Source of the DNA: Pseudolachnospira sp051055405
GTDB taxonomy: Bacteria; Bacillota; Clostridia; Lachnospirales; Lachnospiraceae
NCBI RefSeq assembly: GCF_051055405.1
Contig: NZ_CP167068.1
Coordinates: forward strand, 2,108,001 to 2,172,000
Direction: 5' to 3'
DNA: 64,000 bases
The stretch's first letter is position 1. Each line of letters opens with the position of its first letter. The position numbers and the translations under genes are program-made. The notes below the pieces were generated by a model. The model saw only the letters and a program-made list of their open reading frames with translations. It was not told where the DNA came from and ran no database searches. Shown here piece by piece: positions 1 through 8,858 of this stretch.

Positions 1-345
1 ATTGCTGAGGCTGCCCTGAAAAGCAAGTCCGATCGACAGCCCGGCAGACCCGATCAACGCCACAAAAGAGGCTGCCTCATAGCCGACGACTTTCAGCATC
101 GTGGAGATCAATAACATATAAAGAAGCACTTGCACTACATGATACGCCATCACCTGGATCGTTTTTTCCAGATGGCTGCGCTCCATCGTCCGTTTCACCA
201 GGCGCAGCAACATATGGATCACACGTTTCCCGATAAAATAGATTAGGAGCAAACCTAAAATTTTCCATCCCCAGGAAATCAATTTGGGGGTAATGCTATC
301 GAACCAGTGGGCAATCTGGCTTGCCTCCCCTGCTGCTTCCGGCAT
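1..345 (-). CDS. mscS: Small-conductance mechanosensitive channel, N-terminal part (MscS family)
   Basis: This is the first 115 codons of a gene that runs off the left edge of the window. The protein would be an inner-membrane channel that opens under membrane tension and releases solutes during hypo-osmotic shock. Two hydrophobic helices are followed by the pore-lining segment, where GSAGLSIGLAFQGSLSN matches the glycine/alanine-rich TM3 of MscS closely. The ATG at 343-345 follows an AAAGGAGG ribosome binding site at about 351-358. The soluble vestibule domain lies outside the window. The family call is firm; the length and subfamily cannot be judged. Confidence 0.88.
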   Translation of the reverse strand, partial: MPEAAGEASQIAHWFDSITPKLISWGWKILGLLLIYFIGKRVIHMLLRLVKRTMERSHLEKTIQVMAYHVVQVLLYMLLISTMLKVVGYEAASFVALIGSAGLSIGLAFQGSLSN

Positions 346-441
346 TCAAGGCCTCCTTTCTGTTTCGTAAATCTTCCATTCATTCAAAACTTTTTGATTA
401 TAGCACCTTTTTGGAAGCATGACAAGCCCAAGAAGCAATAA

Positions 442-477
442 AATACGGCGCAATTCCAAAAGGAACCGCACCGTATT
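442..477 (-). terminator. Hairpin terminator of the surface-protein gene
   Basis: AATACGG at 442-448 pairs with CCGTATT at 471-477, with an inner TTCC/GGAA stem and a few mismatches. On the minus strand the hairpin is followed by a T-rich stretch. It lies about 60 bases past the stop codon of the 1214-aa gene and before the mscS ribosome binding site. Confidence 0.55.
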
Positions 478-534
478 CCATATAGGTTACTATACCAGTC
501 GCCTATTCAATTTTTCTGCCTCATCGGGCTTTCA

Positions 535-3500
535 TTACCGCTCTTCTTTTTTCCGTTTCTTAGCCAGAATAAAGATAAGCCAACCTGCTGCTGCCACTGC
601 AGCCGCAATCGCGCAAATAACAATCAGCGCGGTTTGATTGAAAGAGCTTTCCGGAGCGGCAAGAGGAACCGATGCTTCCGTAATATCTTCCGTTCCGCCT
701 TCCGCCAACGGTACGCTTTCCGCCTCTATATCCTCTGTCGAAGCAGCCGCTTCCTGAGTTGCCGGCTGTGTCTCCGGTGCAGTGGTCTCTTGCGCTGTCG
801 TTTCCGGAGTCTGATTCGGTTCGTCCTCATCGTCCTGATTATTCTGATTGTTCTGCGGCCGATTTGTCTGATTCGTATTCGGTCTTACCGGCGCCGGAGT
901 TACCGGGGCGGGATCAGCTGCTGGCTCGGTAGGCGCTGGAACAACCGGATCCGTAGGCACCGGATCGGTAGGAGCCGGATTCGTAGGAGCAGGCTCGGTG
1001 GGAGTAGGCTCCGTAGGCGCCGGTTCCGTCGGATCGGTCTCGCTGGGCTCCGTCGGATCTACTCTGTTCGCCTCCCAAACTGCACTCAAGTGAGCGGCTC
1101 CGGATATGGTCAAAATATCTGTCGCCGTATTGGTCCCGTCACTCCATCCCTGGAAGGTATATCCTTCGCGATCTGCAGGCTGCGGAAGAGAAATCTGATC
1201 TCCCACGTACGCCTGAATTGTCAATATCGTTCCATCATCATCCGCCAGAGTAACCTCTGCTGCCTCCGCATTTTCTGGAGGATTCATATTTTTGATTACA
1301 TTGCCGGATTGTGCGTCCTGAATGGCCGCGTTCATATCCGTGTAATAACTGTACGGCGCTTCCGCATTCTTCTCCGGGCTGTACAACTCGGCATTCATAT
1401 TTTCCGCCAGATAGTTTTCATCTACGGAAGAAGAAAATTCGCCCGCTTCCACAGCAGCGTCCGCTTCGGTCCAATCCGTCTGCACACCCGGTGTCTTATC
1501 GTCGTATGTATAGATCTGTACCGCTTCAACCCCAGACGCCGCGATAAAGGTTCCGCCTGTGATCGCCAAAGAAGGAGCGCCGCCGGGATAATTTCGATTG
1601 ACGACAGAGACAGCAGCGCTGTCTTGAATCGTACCGTTCTTATCCGTCTTATCCGCGACAGAAGTGGTTCCCGTCGCCCGAATCACGCCTCCGGAAACTT
1701 CCAGATTACCAGCGCACATCTGAACGCCAGTCTTTCCGGTGATCTCGGTATCGTCGCCAGAGATCGTCAATGTTCCCTTCTGAGGATGGAAAATTGCTAC
1801 GCCATCGGCATCGCCGGTCTGAGAAATGCTTCCGCCGGTAATTTCGATCGTTGTTTCCCCGGTGTAAGCCTTATTTCCGCTGCCGGCAATCGCATACCAA
1901 CCGCCAGCAATGGAGCATTCTCCAGCAACGGTCAACGCCGTCGCTTTCGATTCATCGTTGCCTAACATTGACACGCCGCAACTGGTTCCACTAATCTCCG
2001 CGGTTCCAGAAAGACTCGCCGAACTGCCGCCAACTATAGCAATTCCATATTCTCCATCGCTTACGCTGCCGGCTGTCATCGTTAAGGAGCCAGCCACGGT
2101 CTGCAACCGGATGCCTTCCAACGTACCATGAATCTGAACCGATTCGCCATCGATCGTCAATGGTCCATTGGAAATAATACCATACATGCCTTCGTAAGTA
2201 CCGCCGCTAATGACCGCCGTTCCTGTGCTGAAGATAGCCGCGCCATTTTCAGCGCCAGCAAAATTCCCAGCTTCAACGTTCAAGGTCCCTGCACTATACA
2301 TGCCATACATGCCGGAAACGGTTCCGTTCTTCGCCTCGCTGTCATCCTTAACCGTCAGCGTCCCCCAGTTAATGATGCCATAATTACCTTCAACCGAAAT
2401 CGTCTGTCCATTTAAATCAAGAGTAATATTCTGGCTTTCTCCAATAACAACGCCTTCGCTAACCGGTTTCAGCAACCGAACCTCGCCTCTTGCACCGGCG
2501 GCATCAATCGCATTTTGCAGCTTATTATAATACCGTCCGTTTACAACGGCCACGTCGTCAGAGCTCTCCGTGCGGTCAATAACAACAGTTCCATTTTCGT
2601 TCAGCTCATAGCCGTCGGGCATATACTTCTCAAAGGAAGTCAGCGCAGCCGCAAGTCCGCCTTCTTTACGGTAAATGGATCCGCCCGTCACCCTTACGGT
2701 TCCCGCGTTATATGCCGCGGCGGCGCCGTCGGTCATTCCTACCCGTACAATCCCCGCATGGGTTGTAATCCTCCCTCCAGAAATGAGAACCTTTAGGCTC
2801 TCGTCCGGATTTTCCGTATATGTAATGTTTCCGTCTGTCGTCCTATAATTCGCCGCCCAGATCTGATTGCACTCAATCTCACCGCCTCTGATCTCCAGAG
2901 TGGCATTCGCCACTGTCCCTGCCGGCACATTCTTAACATTCTCATATACACAGCTATAAGAAGTAATATTTCCGCCGCTTACGCTTCCACCGTCGATAAC
3001 GGCCTTCGACCAGTTTTGAAGCGGCTGATTATTTTCCGAAATCACCTCAGCGCTTCCCGTGATGAGAAGGCTCGTGGCATTGTACTCATTTTTTACAGCT
3101 GTAAAGCGATCCTGCCGAACGGTTCCGCCGCTGATCACCATCTCGCCGCAATTGATCACCAGGGAAGACACGTTAGAATTATTCGTAATCGTACCGCCCA
3201 TGACATACATAGCGCCTTCATTTTTCACTGTATAATTGCCAAAGCCCGTATCGCCGCGCTTGATCGTACCGGACTCGATATAACAAACGGCGCCCGACTT
3301 ATTATTCAGGGCAATTCCTTTTCGATCCGCTTTGTTGGAATCATCGTCCGCGCCGCCAAGGATCGTACCCGTGGTCTCGCCTTTATCACGGATTGTCAAA
3401 ACGCCGTAGTTGGTGACGACGTCTTTCATTTCGCCGTTCGCATTTTTGACGCCGGTAAGGGTATGTCCATTCAAATCAAGCTCCACCCTCATCTGAATCG

Positions 3501-4179
3501 TCTCCGAACCGCCGTCCGCATTCGTCCTGGTCATCTCATACGGAATCTCGATGCTTTCTTCCACATCGCGGGATAATACGATGATCGACCCCATCGCTTC
3601 CGTCCCATTTCCTATCGCCGAAATCGCCTCTGCAATCGTCTGATAAGGAGTCTCCCCGATCTGGCAGGCAGGATCTTCCACTGGATTTTCCGTTTGGCTA
3701 AATAAAGCAGGAAGCTCCATGCCGATCTCTGGCAAAGCAGCAAGATCCGTCTGCTCCGTTTCGACCAATTCAACCGGCGTTTCCGTCTCCATCGTTACAA
3801 CAGATTCCTCTTCTGCCGTTGTCTCCGGCTCGCCAGCGTTCTCTGTCTCCAACGGGACGCACGGGCCTTCATGTCCCTGTTCTAAAGTGCAGCCTTCTAT
3901 GCAGACTTTTTCGGGCGTGGCAGCCATTTCCACCAGGTCTTCACCCGTAGGCTCCCACGTTTCCACTTCAGCTGCATCCGCAGCGCTGCTCTCTTCCGTC
4001 AGCTCTGCGTTCTCCGGGCATTCTGGTTCATGAATTTCTGCCAGACAGCCTTCACTCTGCGTGCAGCCCGCCGCTGTACCGTCTGAATCCGGTGACGCAA
4101 ATACCGTCATGCTCATCGACAATACCATGGTTGCTGCAAGCATCAGAGCCAAGCACTTTCTCGCTTTTCTCTTTCCCAT
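535..4179 (-). CDS. Large secreted beta-helix/InlB-repeat surface protein
   Basis: This 1214-aa protein is exported and probably cell-surface attached; its ligand is unknown. Residues 1-28 form a classical signal peptide ending in VFA. Residues about 35-110 carry short Cys pairs such as CTLEQGHEGPC. Residues about 160-1000 hold many repeats of the ISGGT, GTLTI and VxGGxIxG kind, typical of a right-handed parallel beta-helix. Residues about 1020-1085 resemble an InlB B-repeat (REGYTFQGWSDG). A PTEP/PTDP proline stalk follows at about 1085-1125, then an N/Q-rich and a Thr/Glu-rich spacer. A final hydrophobic helix ends in KKRKKEER. I see no LPxTG motif, so anchoring is probably by the C-terminal helix itself or by a divergent sorting signal. 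The ATG at 4177-4179 follows GAAAGGAG. Confidence 0.8.
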   Translation of the reverse strand: MGKRKARKCLALMLAATMVLSMSMTVFASPDSDGTAAGCTQSEGCLAEIHEPECPENAELTEESSAADAAEVETWEPTGEDLVEMAATPEKVCIEGCTLEQGHEGPCVPLETENAGEPETTAEEESVVTMETETPVELVETEQTDLAALPEIGMELPALFSQTENPVEDPACQIGETPYQTIAEAISAIGNGTEAMGSIIVLSRDVEESIEIPYEMTRTNADGGSETIQMRVELDLNGHTLTGVKNANGEMKDVVTNYGVLTIRDKGETTGTILGGADDDSNKADRKGIALNNKSGAVCYIESGTIKRGDTGFGNYTVKNEGAMYVMGGTITNNSNVSSLVINCGEMVISGGTVRQDRFTAVKNEYNATSLLITGSAEVISENNQPLQNWSKAVIDGGSVSGGNITSYSCVYENVKNVPAGTVANATLEIRGGEIECNQIWAANYRTTDGNITYTENPDESLKVLISGGRITTHAGIVRVGMTDGAAAAYNAGTVRVTGGSIYRKEGGLAAALTSFEKYMPDGYELNENGTVVIDRTESSDDVAVVNGRYYNKLQNAIDAAGARGEVRLLKPVSEGVVIGESQNITLDLNGQTISVEGNYGIINWGTLTVKDDSEAKNGTVSGMYGMYSAGTLNVEAGNFAGAENGAAIFSTGTAVISGGTYEGMYGIISNGPLTIDGESVQIHGTLEGIRLQTVAGSLTMTAGSVSDGEYGIAIVGGSSASLSGTAEISGTSCGVSMLGNDESKATALTVAGECSIAGGWYAIAGSGNKAYTGETTIEITGGSISQTGDADGVAIFHPQKGTLTISGDDTEITGKTGVQMCAGNLEVSGGVIRATGTTSVADKTDKNGTIQDSAAVSVVNRNYPGGAPSLAITGGTFIAASGVEAVQIYTYDDKTPGVQTDWTEADAAVEAGEFSSSVDENYLAENMNAELYSPEKNAEAPYSYYTDMNAAIQDAQSGNVIKNMNPPENAEAAEVTLADDDGTILTIQAYVGDQISLPQPADREGYTFQGWSDGTNTATDILTISGAAHLSAVWEANRVDPTEPSETDPTEPAPTEPTPTEPAPTNPAPTDPVPTDPVVPAPTEPAADPAPVTPAPVRPNTNQTNRPQNNQNNQDDEDEPNQTPETTAQETTAPETQPATQEAAASTEDIEAESVPLAEGGTEDITEASVPLAAPESSFNQTALIVICAIAAAVAAAGWLIFILAKKRKKEER

Positions 4180-4255
4180 CGTTTTCTCCTTTCAAAACTT
4201 CGTTGCTAAAGGCTTATTCTTAAAGCGGATTTTTCATATGCCTCTCTATTTTGTT

Positions 4256-4283
4256 AGTATATCATAATAGAACTGAAAATCAA
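4256..4283 (-). promoter_or_regulatory. Predicted SigA promoter of the surface-protein gene
   Basis: On the minus strand TTGATT (4278-4283) and TATACT (4256-4261) are separated by 16 bases. They sit about 75 bases upstream of the start codon. The divergent promoter of the chromate-transporter operon is about 80 bases away. Confidence 0.5.
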
Positions 4284-4363
4284 ATCCTTTTTCACCACTT
4301 TTTTGTAATTTTTTTCTTTATCCAAGACATATATTGCTTGTCAATAGAAGAGAAAATCAGTAA

Positions 4364-4392
4364 TTGGATTTTTTCTTATTTTATGCTATACT
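4364..4392 (+). promoter_or_regulatory. Predicted SigA promoter of the chromate-transporter operon
   Basis: TTGGAT (4364-4369), a 17-base spacer and TATACT (4387-4392) with an extended-minus-10 TGC in front. The first gene starts 40 bases downstream. Confidence 0.6.
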
Positions 4393-4431
4393 TATATTGT
4401 TTTTTGGCAAATTATCAGGAGAACTTATCTT

Positions 4432-4977
4432 ATGAAAGAACTGTGGATCTTATTTTTCACTTTCGCCCGCATCGGAGGGCTGACGTTTGGCGGAGGCTAT
4501 GCGATGCTTCCTATGCTGCAAAAAGAAATTGTGGAAAAATACGGTTGGGCGACAGAGGAAGAATTGATGGACTACTATGCCATTGGCCAATGTACCCCTG
4601 GCATCATCGCTGTCAATGTCGCAACCTTTGTTGGCTATAAAAAGAAGAAACTGCTCGGCGCCCTCTTTGCTACTTACGGCGTTGTTTTTCCTTCTCTCGT
4701 CATCATCACCATCATTGCCGCTTTCATCAGCAATTTTTCCGATCTGGCCCTTGTCCAGAATGCTTTTTCCGGAATTCAAGTATGCGTTTGCGTGCTGGTT
4801 TTAAATGCGGTATTAAAATTAAGGAAAAAATCCGTCATTGACATACCAACCGCGCTGATTTTCGCTGCGGTGGCCCTGCTTTCGGTCTTCACCAACCTGT
4901 CGCCGGTGCTCTTTGTCATCGGAGCTGGCGTCATAGGCGTTATCCTGAAGAGTTTGGGAGGAAAACAGACATGTTGA
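4432..4977 (+). CDS. Chromate transporter family protein, N-type half (ChrA-like)
   Basis: This 181-aa integral membrane protein is one half of a two-gene (short-chain) CHR transporter. Members export chromate or, in many anaerobes, an unknown anion. The family signature GGYAMLP lies near residue 20, followed by QCTPGIIAVNVATFVG, and the rest is about five hydrophobic helices. It overlaps the next gene by 7 bases (stop TGA inside the second gene's ATGTTGA), so the halves are translationally coupled and probably form a heterodimer. The start at 4432 has AGGAG upstream. The substrate is inferred only from the family name. Confidence 0.82.
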   Translation: MKELWILFFTFARIGGLTFGGGYAMLPMLQKEIVEKYGWATEEELMDYYAIGQCTPGIIAVNVATFVGYKKKKLLGALFATYGVVFPSLVIITIIAAFISNFSDLALVQNAFSGIQVCVCVLVLNAVLKLRKKSVIDIPTALIFAAVALLSVFTNLSPVLFVIGAGVIGVILKSLGGKQTC

Positions 4978-5546
4978 TCTACCTGCAGCTGTTCTATGAG
5001 TTTTTTAAAATTGGTCTTTTTGCCATCGGCGGCGGCCTGGCCACTCTACCTTTTTTACAGGATTTTGCCGACCGCACCGGCCTCATTACCCGCGGCGACA
5101 TTGCCAATATGATCGCCATCTCCGAGTCGACGCCAGGCCCCATCGGAATCAACTCCGCCACCTACTTTGGTTATCAGTTAGGGGGGATTCCCGGAGGCGT
5201 CATTGCTGTCGTCGGATTGGTCACCCCTTCGATTCTTATCATTATTTTGATCAGTAAAATTCTATCTAAATTTAAGGGAAACCGCTATGTGGAGGCGGCT
5301 TTTTATGGTCTTCGCCCCGCCTCCACCGGCCTGATCGCCGCGGCGGGAATCGGAGTCGTATCCATCGCCTTGCTTGGAATAGAGGCTTTTCAAACGAGCG
5401 GTCTTTGGTATGATTTGATTCGCTGGAAGCATCTAATTCTCGCTGTTTTTCTCTTTGTTCTTATCAAAAAAACCAACCGGCACCCGGTGGTTTATATTGC
5501 CCTTTCGGCTGTTGTTGGCATCCTATTTCATTTTGCCGGCCTTTGA
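4971..5546 (+). CDS. Chromate transporter family protein, second half (ChrA-like)
   Basis: This 191-aa partner of the preceding gene has the same fold signature: GGGLATLPFL near residue 22 and ESTPGPIGINSATYFGYQ near residue 55. Single-chain ChrA proteins carry both halves fused. Here they are separate paralogous genes, the usual arrangement in Clostridia. Both halves start with a short cytoplasmic or amphipathic stretch followed by several membrane helices. The gene ends 39 bases before the DUF554 gene and probably shares its transcript. The transported ion is unproven. Confidence 0.82.
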   Translation: MLIYLQLFYEFFKIGLFAIGGGLATLPFLQDFADRTGLITRGDIANMIAISESTPGPIGINSATYFGYQLGGIPGGVIAVVGLVTPSILIIILISKILSKFKGNRYVEAAFYGLRPASTGLIAAAGIGVVSIALLGIEAFQTSGLWYDLIRWKHLILAVFLFVLIKKTNRHPVVYIALSAVVGILFHFAGL

Positions 5547-5585
5547 TCCGGTTTTTATTCATCAAAAGAGAAAGGACTATTTGCT

Positions 5586-6299
5586 ATGCCTATCGGAATT
5601 ATTATCAATTGTGGGGGAGTTTTCATCGGCGGTGTTATCGGCGCGCTTTTAGGAGAGAAAATCCCAGAACGGGTTCGAAAAGACCTGCCGGTTTTCTTTG
5701 GAATCTGTTCCTTTGTGATGGGAATCTTCAGTATCAATAAAATTTGCACCATACAGCCGGTGATTCTAGCTATCATCCTGGGAACCATCATCGGCCAATT
5801 GGTCTATCTGGATGAGAAGATCACGCATTTTGCCTCCCTTTTAAGGAAGCCGGCGGAAAAACTTTTCACAAAAAAAGACGGCGCCATGACGGAAGACGAA
5901 TTTCTCTCAGAATTTGTCACGATGATTGTGCTCTTTTGCGCCAGCGGAACTGGTATCTATGGCTCCATTCAATCCGGTATGACCGGGGATCATTCGATCC
6001 TGATTGCCAAAGCCGTACTGGACTTTTTTACCGCTCTTATTTTCGCCACCCGGCTCGGCCTTCCCATCGCAGCAGTCGCGATTCCTCAAGCGGCTATCAT
6101 GCTGATTCTTTTCTTCAGTGCTCAGTTTATCTACCCGCTGACTACGCCGGAGATGATCGGCGACTTTTCCGCCTGCGGCGGCGCGCTGATGCTGATCACC
6201 GGTTTTAAGATTTTTAAACTGCTGGATGTATCTCTGGCAAATATGCTCCCGGCTATGATCCTTGTCATGCCCTTTTCTTGGCTTTGGAGTCTCCTGTAA
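5586..6299 (+). CDS. DUF554 family membrane protein
   Basis: This 237-aa protein belongs to the DUF554 (YdfK-like) family of integral membrane proteins of unknown function. It has about seven hydrophobic segments and many glycines (GGVFIGGVIGALLG near the N-terminus, and GIYGSIQSGMTGD near residue 120). It lies on the same strand right after the two chromate-transporter halves, so it is probably co-transcribed and may serve the same ion-handling process. Family assignment is good; function is unknown. Confidence 0.8.
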   Translation: MPIGIIINCGGVFIGGVIGALLGEKIPERVRKDLPVFFGICSFVMGIFSINKICTIQPVILAIILGTIIGQLVYLDEKITHFASLLRKPAEKLFTKKDGAMTEDEFLSEFVTMIVLFCASGTGIYGSIQSGMTGDHSILIAKAVLDFFTALIFATRLGLPIAAVAIPQAAIMLILFFSAQFIYPLTTPEMIGDFSACGGALMLITGFKIFKLLDVSLANMLPAMILVMPFSWLWSLL

Positions 6300-6334
6300 A
6301 AGTTGTACTCCCGTCAATGAAAGGCATCCTTGAT

Positions 6335-7414
6335 TTACGGCTGGTTGCTCCGCCGGTAAGCCAACAGCAAATCCACCATCCGGCCATAGCTTTTCGTGCC
6401 GTCGCTTTGACTGTTCGCCTTTAGATAGGTATTGTTCATCTGGGTGGCGGCTTCCGCTACCGGGCCTTCAAATTGCTGCCAAAACCAGTTGTTATAGGCC
6501 AAATCCATTTCTGCTTCCTCTGCCAATTGGGAACGAATCTCCCAGTAAGCGTCGGCGTCTGCTCCGGCCAGCGCATTTCCGGCATAGACGAACGCCGTCA
6601 GATTGCCACTGTAGACGAATTCCGGCACGTCCGACCCGATACAGGCCAAATAGGAAATGAAATTGGCCTCATCTTCCCTCATAAAACCTTTTAAGTGGGA
6701 TAATTCATGGCACAGGGTATGGGGCAGATTATACCCTGGAATATCTCGGTTATAGTTTGCCTCCAAAGTAAAGGGGGAATAAATGCCGGTCACTTTCTGA
6801 TAAGATAAAATATCGGAGATCGCAATCGGCTTTGGCTTTGGATAATAACCATCCAAAAAAGAGTACTGTTCTCCCAAACGCATCATTGCTTCTACGGCTT
6901 CCCCTCGCAGTCCGCTCCCTACGATACAAATCCCCTCGTCGTTCCGCGAAACATGTCTTGCATCCCGATTTACTGCCTCCACCAATTCTTCGCAAAGCGC
7001 CTTTAGCTCCTCCACCGAGGATTTTTCTATCAAAAATCCGGCCAGTTCGCCAAAGGTCTTTCTTTGATAATTGATTCCTCCGCCCAAAGTAAACACCAGT
7101 AAAAGGATGCCGCCAGTCAAAGCGACTCTTCTGGCCGCCCCGTGAACGGCTGATAAAAGGCGCGTTCTCCCCTTTGCCACCAAAAATATTCCACGTAGGA
7201 AAACAAAAAGAACGAAAAGAATGGAACCATAGAGCAGGAATTCCACGATAGAAAAAGGAAGGGGAGACAAAAGCCTCCCCACGGTATTTACCCAAAAAGG
7301 ATAAACCCCAGTGGCATACCACTCGGCAAACCCATTGACAGACCGCGCTGCTACATTAAGAAGTAGGGCAATCGCCCATACGATGCCGATCAAAAGCCAC
7401 TGTTTCTTTTTCAT
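6335..7414 (-). CDS. DUF3810 domain protein, membrane-anchored putative zinc metalloprotease
   Basis: The protein is 359 aa when started at the ATG at 7412-7414, which has AGGAG 8 bases upstream. A longer GTG start at 7435 lacks a ribosome binding site. Three hydrophobic helices (about residues 8-28, 50-75 and 95-115) precede an extracellular domain containing HTLCHELSHLKG, an HExxH zinc-peptidase motif followed by an EDEAN segment likely to give the third ligand. This matches the DUF3810 family, whose biological role is not known. The gene starts 12 bases after the aminotransferase stop codon and is probably in the same operon. Confidence 0.8.
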   Translation of the reverse strand: MKKKQWLLIGIVWAIALLLNVAARSVNGFAEWYATGVYPFWVNTVGRLLSPLPFSIVEFLLYGSILFVLFVFLRGIFLVAKGRTRLLSAVHGAARRVALTGGILLLVFTLGGGINYQRKTFGELAGFLIEKSSVEELKALCEELVEAVNRDARHVSRNDEGICIVGSGLRGEAVEAMMRLGEQYSFLDGYYPKPKPIAISDILSYQKVTGIYSPFTLEANYNRDIPGYNLPHTLCHELSHLKGFMREDEANFISYLACIGSDVPEFVYSGNLTAFVYAGNALAGADADAYWEIRSQLAEEAEMDLAYNNWFWQQFEGPVAEAATQMNNTYLKANSQSDGTKSYGRMVDLLLAYRRSNQP

Positions 7415-7425
7415 CCTTCGTTCTC

Positions 7426-8610
7426 CTAAAAACACTCCTTCGCCAGTTCGCGGAAAGCGGGCAAGGATCTTTCAATCGTTTCATAGGACACACAATAAGC
7501 CAAACGCACATAACCAGGACAAGCAAATGAACTTCCCGGCACCATCAAAATGTGGTGCTTTTTCGCCAACTCGCAGAACTTAGCTTCGTCGGGAAATGGT
7601 GATTTCACAAACAGGTAAAAAGCTCCCTGGGGCTTGGTGCAGACAAAGCCACATTCCGTCAGGCCATTGTAAAGAGCGTTCCGGTTTCGGTCATAATATT
7701 CCACGTCCACCGACGCGTCGATACAGCGGGCGATCACCAACTGCATCAGAGACGGGGCGTTGACCGAACCACTGACACGAGTCGCGATGGACGCCGCCTG
7801 GAATACATTTTCCGCATCGTCCAGTTCATCCGGAATGACCAGATAGCCGATCCGCTCTCCCGGAAGCGATAGAGATTTGCTAAAGGAATAGCCCACAATC
7901 GTATTGGCATAATACTTGGTCACATAAGGCACTACCGCGCCATCGTATGCCAACTCCCGATACGGTTCGTCTGAGATCAGGAAAATCACACTCCCATACT
8001 CTTTTTGCTTTTTCTCTAAAATCGCCGCCAGCTTTTTCAGGGTTTCTTCCGAATAAATCACACCGGTGGGGTTATGAGGCGTATTGATGATGACCGCCTT
8101 TGTCTTCGGCGTAATCTTCTCTTCCAACTCTGCCAAATTTGGTTGAAACGTGGCCGTATCGGGGGAAACCACCACTAGTTTTCCATCGTAATTTCCCACA
8201 TAAGCGCCATATTCTACGAAATAGGGAGCAAAAGTAATGACTTCGTCGCCTGGATTGAGCAGGGTTTTTAAGATGACATTCAAACCGCTGGCAGCTCCGA
8301 CTGTCATCAGGATATTCCCCTCGTGGAAATGCGTATCAAAGCGACGGTTCAAGGAATCGGCAATCGCCTTACGCACTTCGGGAAATCCTGCATTGTTCAT
8401 ATAACCGTGTACGACAACCGGGTCTTCCTCATTTAAAATATCAATAATCGCTTGTTTTACTTCTTTCGGGGCTGGTACATTGGGGTTTCCCAGGCTAAAA
8501 TCAAATACCTGATCCTCCCCATAGATCGCTTTTTGCTTTGCCCCCTCTTCAAACATCGCGCGAATGGCGGAATTGTTTGCTACAAGCGGCTTCATCTTCT
8601 CCGAAATCAT
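7426..8610 (-). CDS. Class I/II pyridoxal-phosphate aminotransferase (aspartate-type)
   Basis: This 394-aa fold-type I aminotransferase probably transfers the amino group of aspartate or an aromatic/branched amino acid to 2-oxoglutarate; specificity cannot be read. TPHNPTG near residue 180 is the conserved cofactor-binding loop, SDEPYRELAYDG holds the PLP-contacting Asp and Tyr, and SFSKSLSLPGERIGY contains the Schiff-base lysine. Length and motif order are normal. The start has AGGAGG 8 bases upstream. A short leader hairpin about 30 bases upstream resembles one in front of relA (see separate entry). Confidence 0.88.
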   Translation of the reverse strand: MISEKMKPLVANNSAIRAMFEEGAKQKAIYGEDQVFDFSLGNPNVPAPKEVKQAIIDILNEEDPVVVHGYMNNAGFPEVRKAIADSLNRRFDTHFHEGNILMTVGAASGLNVILKTLLNPGDEVITFAPYFVEYGAYVGNYDGKLVVVSPDTATFQPNLAELEEKITPKTKAVIINTPHNPTGVIYSEETLKKLAAILEKKQKEYGSVIFLISDEPYRELAYDGAVVPYVTKYYANTIVGYSFSKSLSLPGERIGYLVIPDELDDAENVFQAASIATRVSGSVNAPSLMQLVIARCIDASVDVEYYDRNRNALYNGLTECGFVCTKPQGAFYLFVKSPFPDEAKFCELAKKHHILMVPGSSFACPGYVRLAYCVSYETIERSLPAFRELAKECF

Positions 8611-8640
8611 GATTTTATTCCTCCTGCTTCCTCTGATACC

Positions 8641-8673
8641 GGATTGCTCTGCATTTTATGCTCTCGCAATCCT
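8641..8673 (-). promoter_or_regulatory. Leader hairpin upstream of the aminotransferase, shared with relA
   Basis: GGATTGC (8641-8647) pairs with GCAATCC (8666-8672), with an inner GCAT/ATGC stem. The same 33-base motif with about five changes lies at 45,866-45,898 upstream of relA, in the same orientation. Function is unknown. Confidence 0.4.
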
Positions 8674-8858
8674 CTTGCAAGCAAGCTTGCATCGAATTTT
8701 TGTACTTTGTACTCTGATATCATTATATTATCACTTTTTATCCCAAAAAACAATATATGTCCACTCTCGCTCCTAAGAAATCACTGGTAATCCTCCGGGA
8801 ACCCCTCTGTTTTTTTCGCATATTCTATAGAGAAATCACCTGCCCGTAAGGATTAATC

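Noticed and set aside
634..1965. 443-codon Arg/Ser-rich open frame on the plus strand
   Set aside because: It is antisense to the surface-protein gene, has no ribosome binding site and consists of low-complexity reverse-complement residues of the repeat region.
8611..8858. PerR box upstream of the catalase
   Set aside because: AT-rich stretches such as ATTATATTAT exist but none matches the operator well enough.
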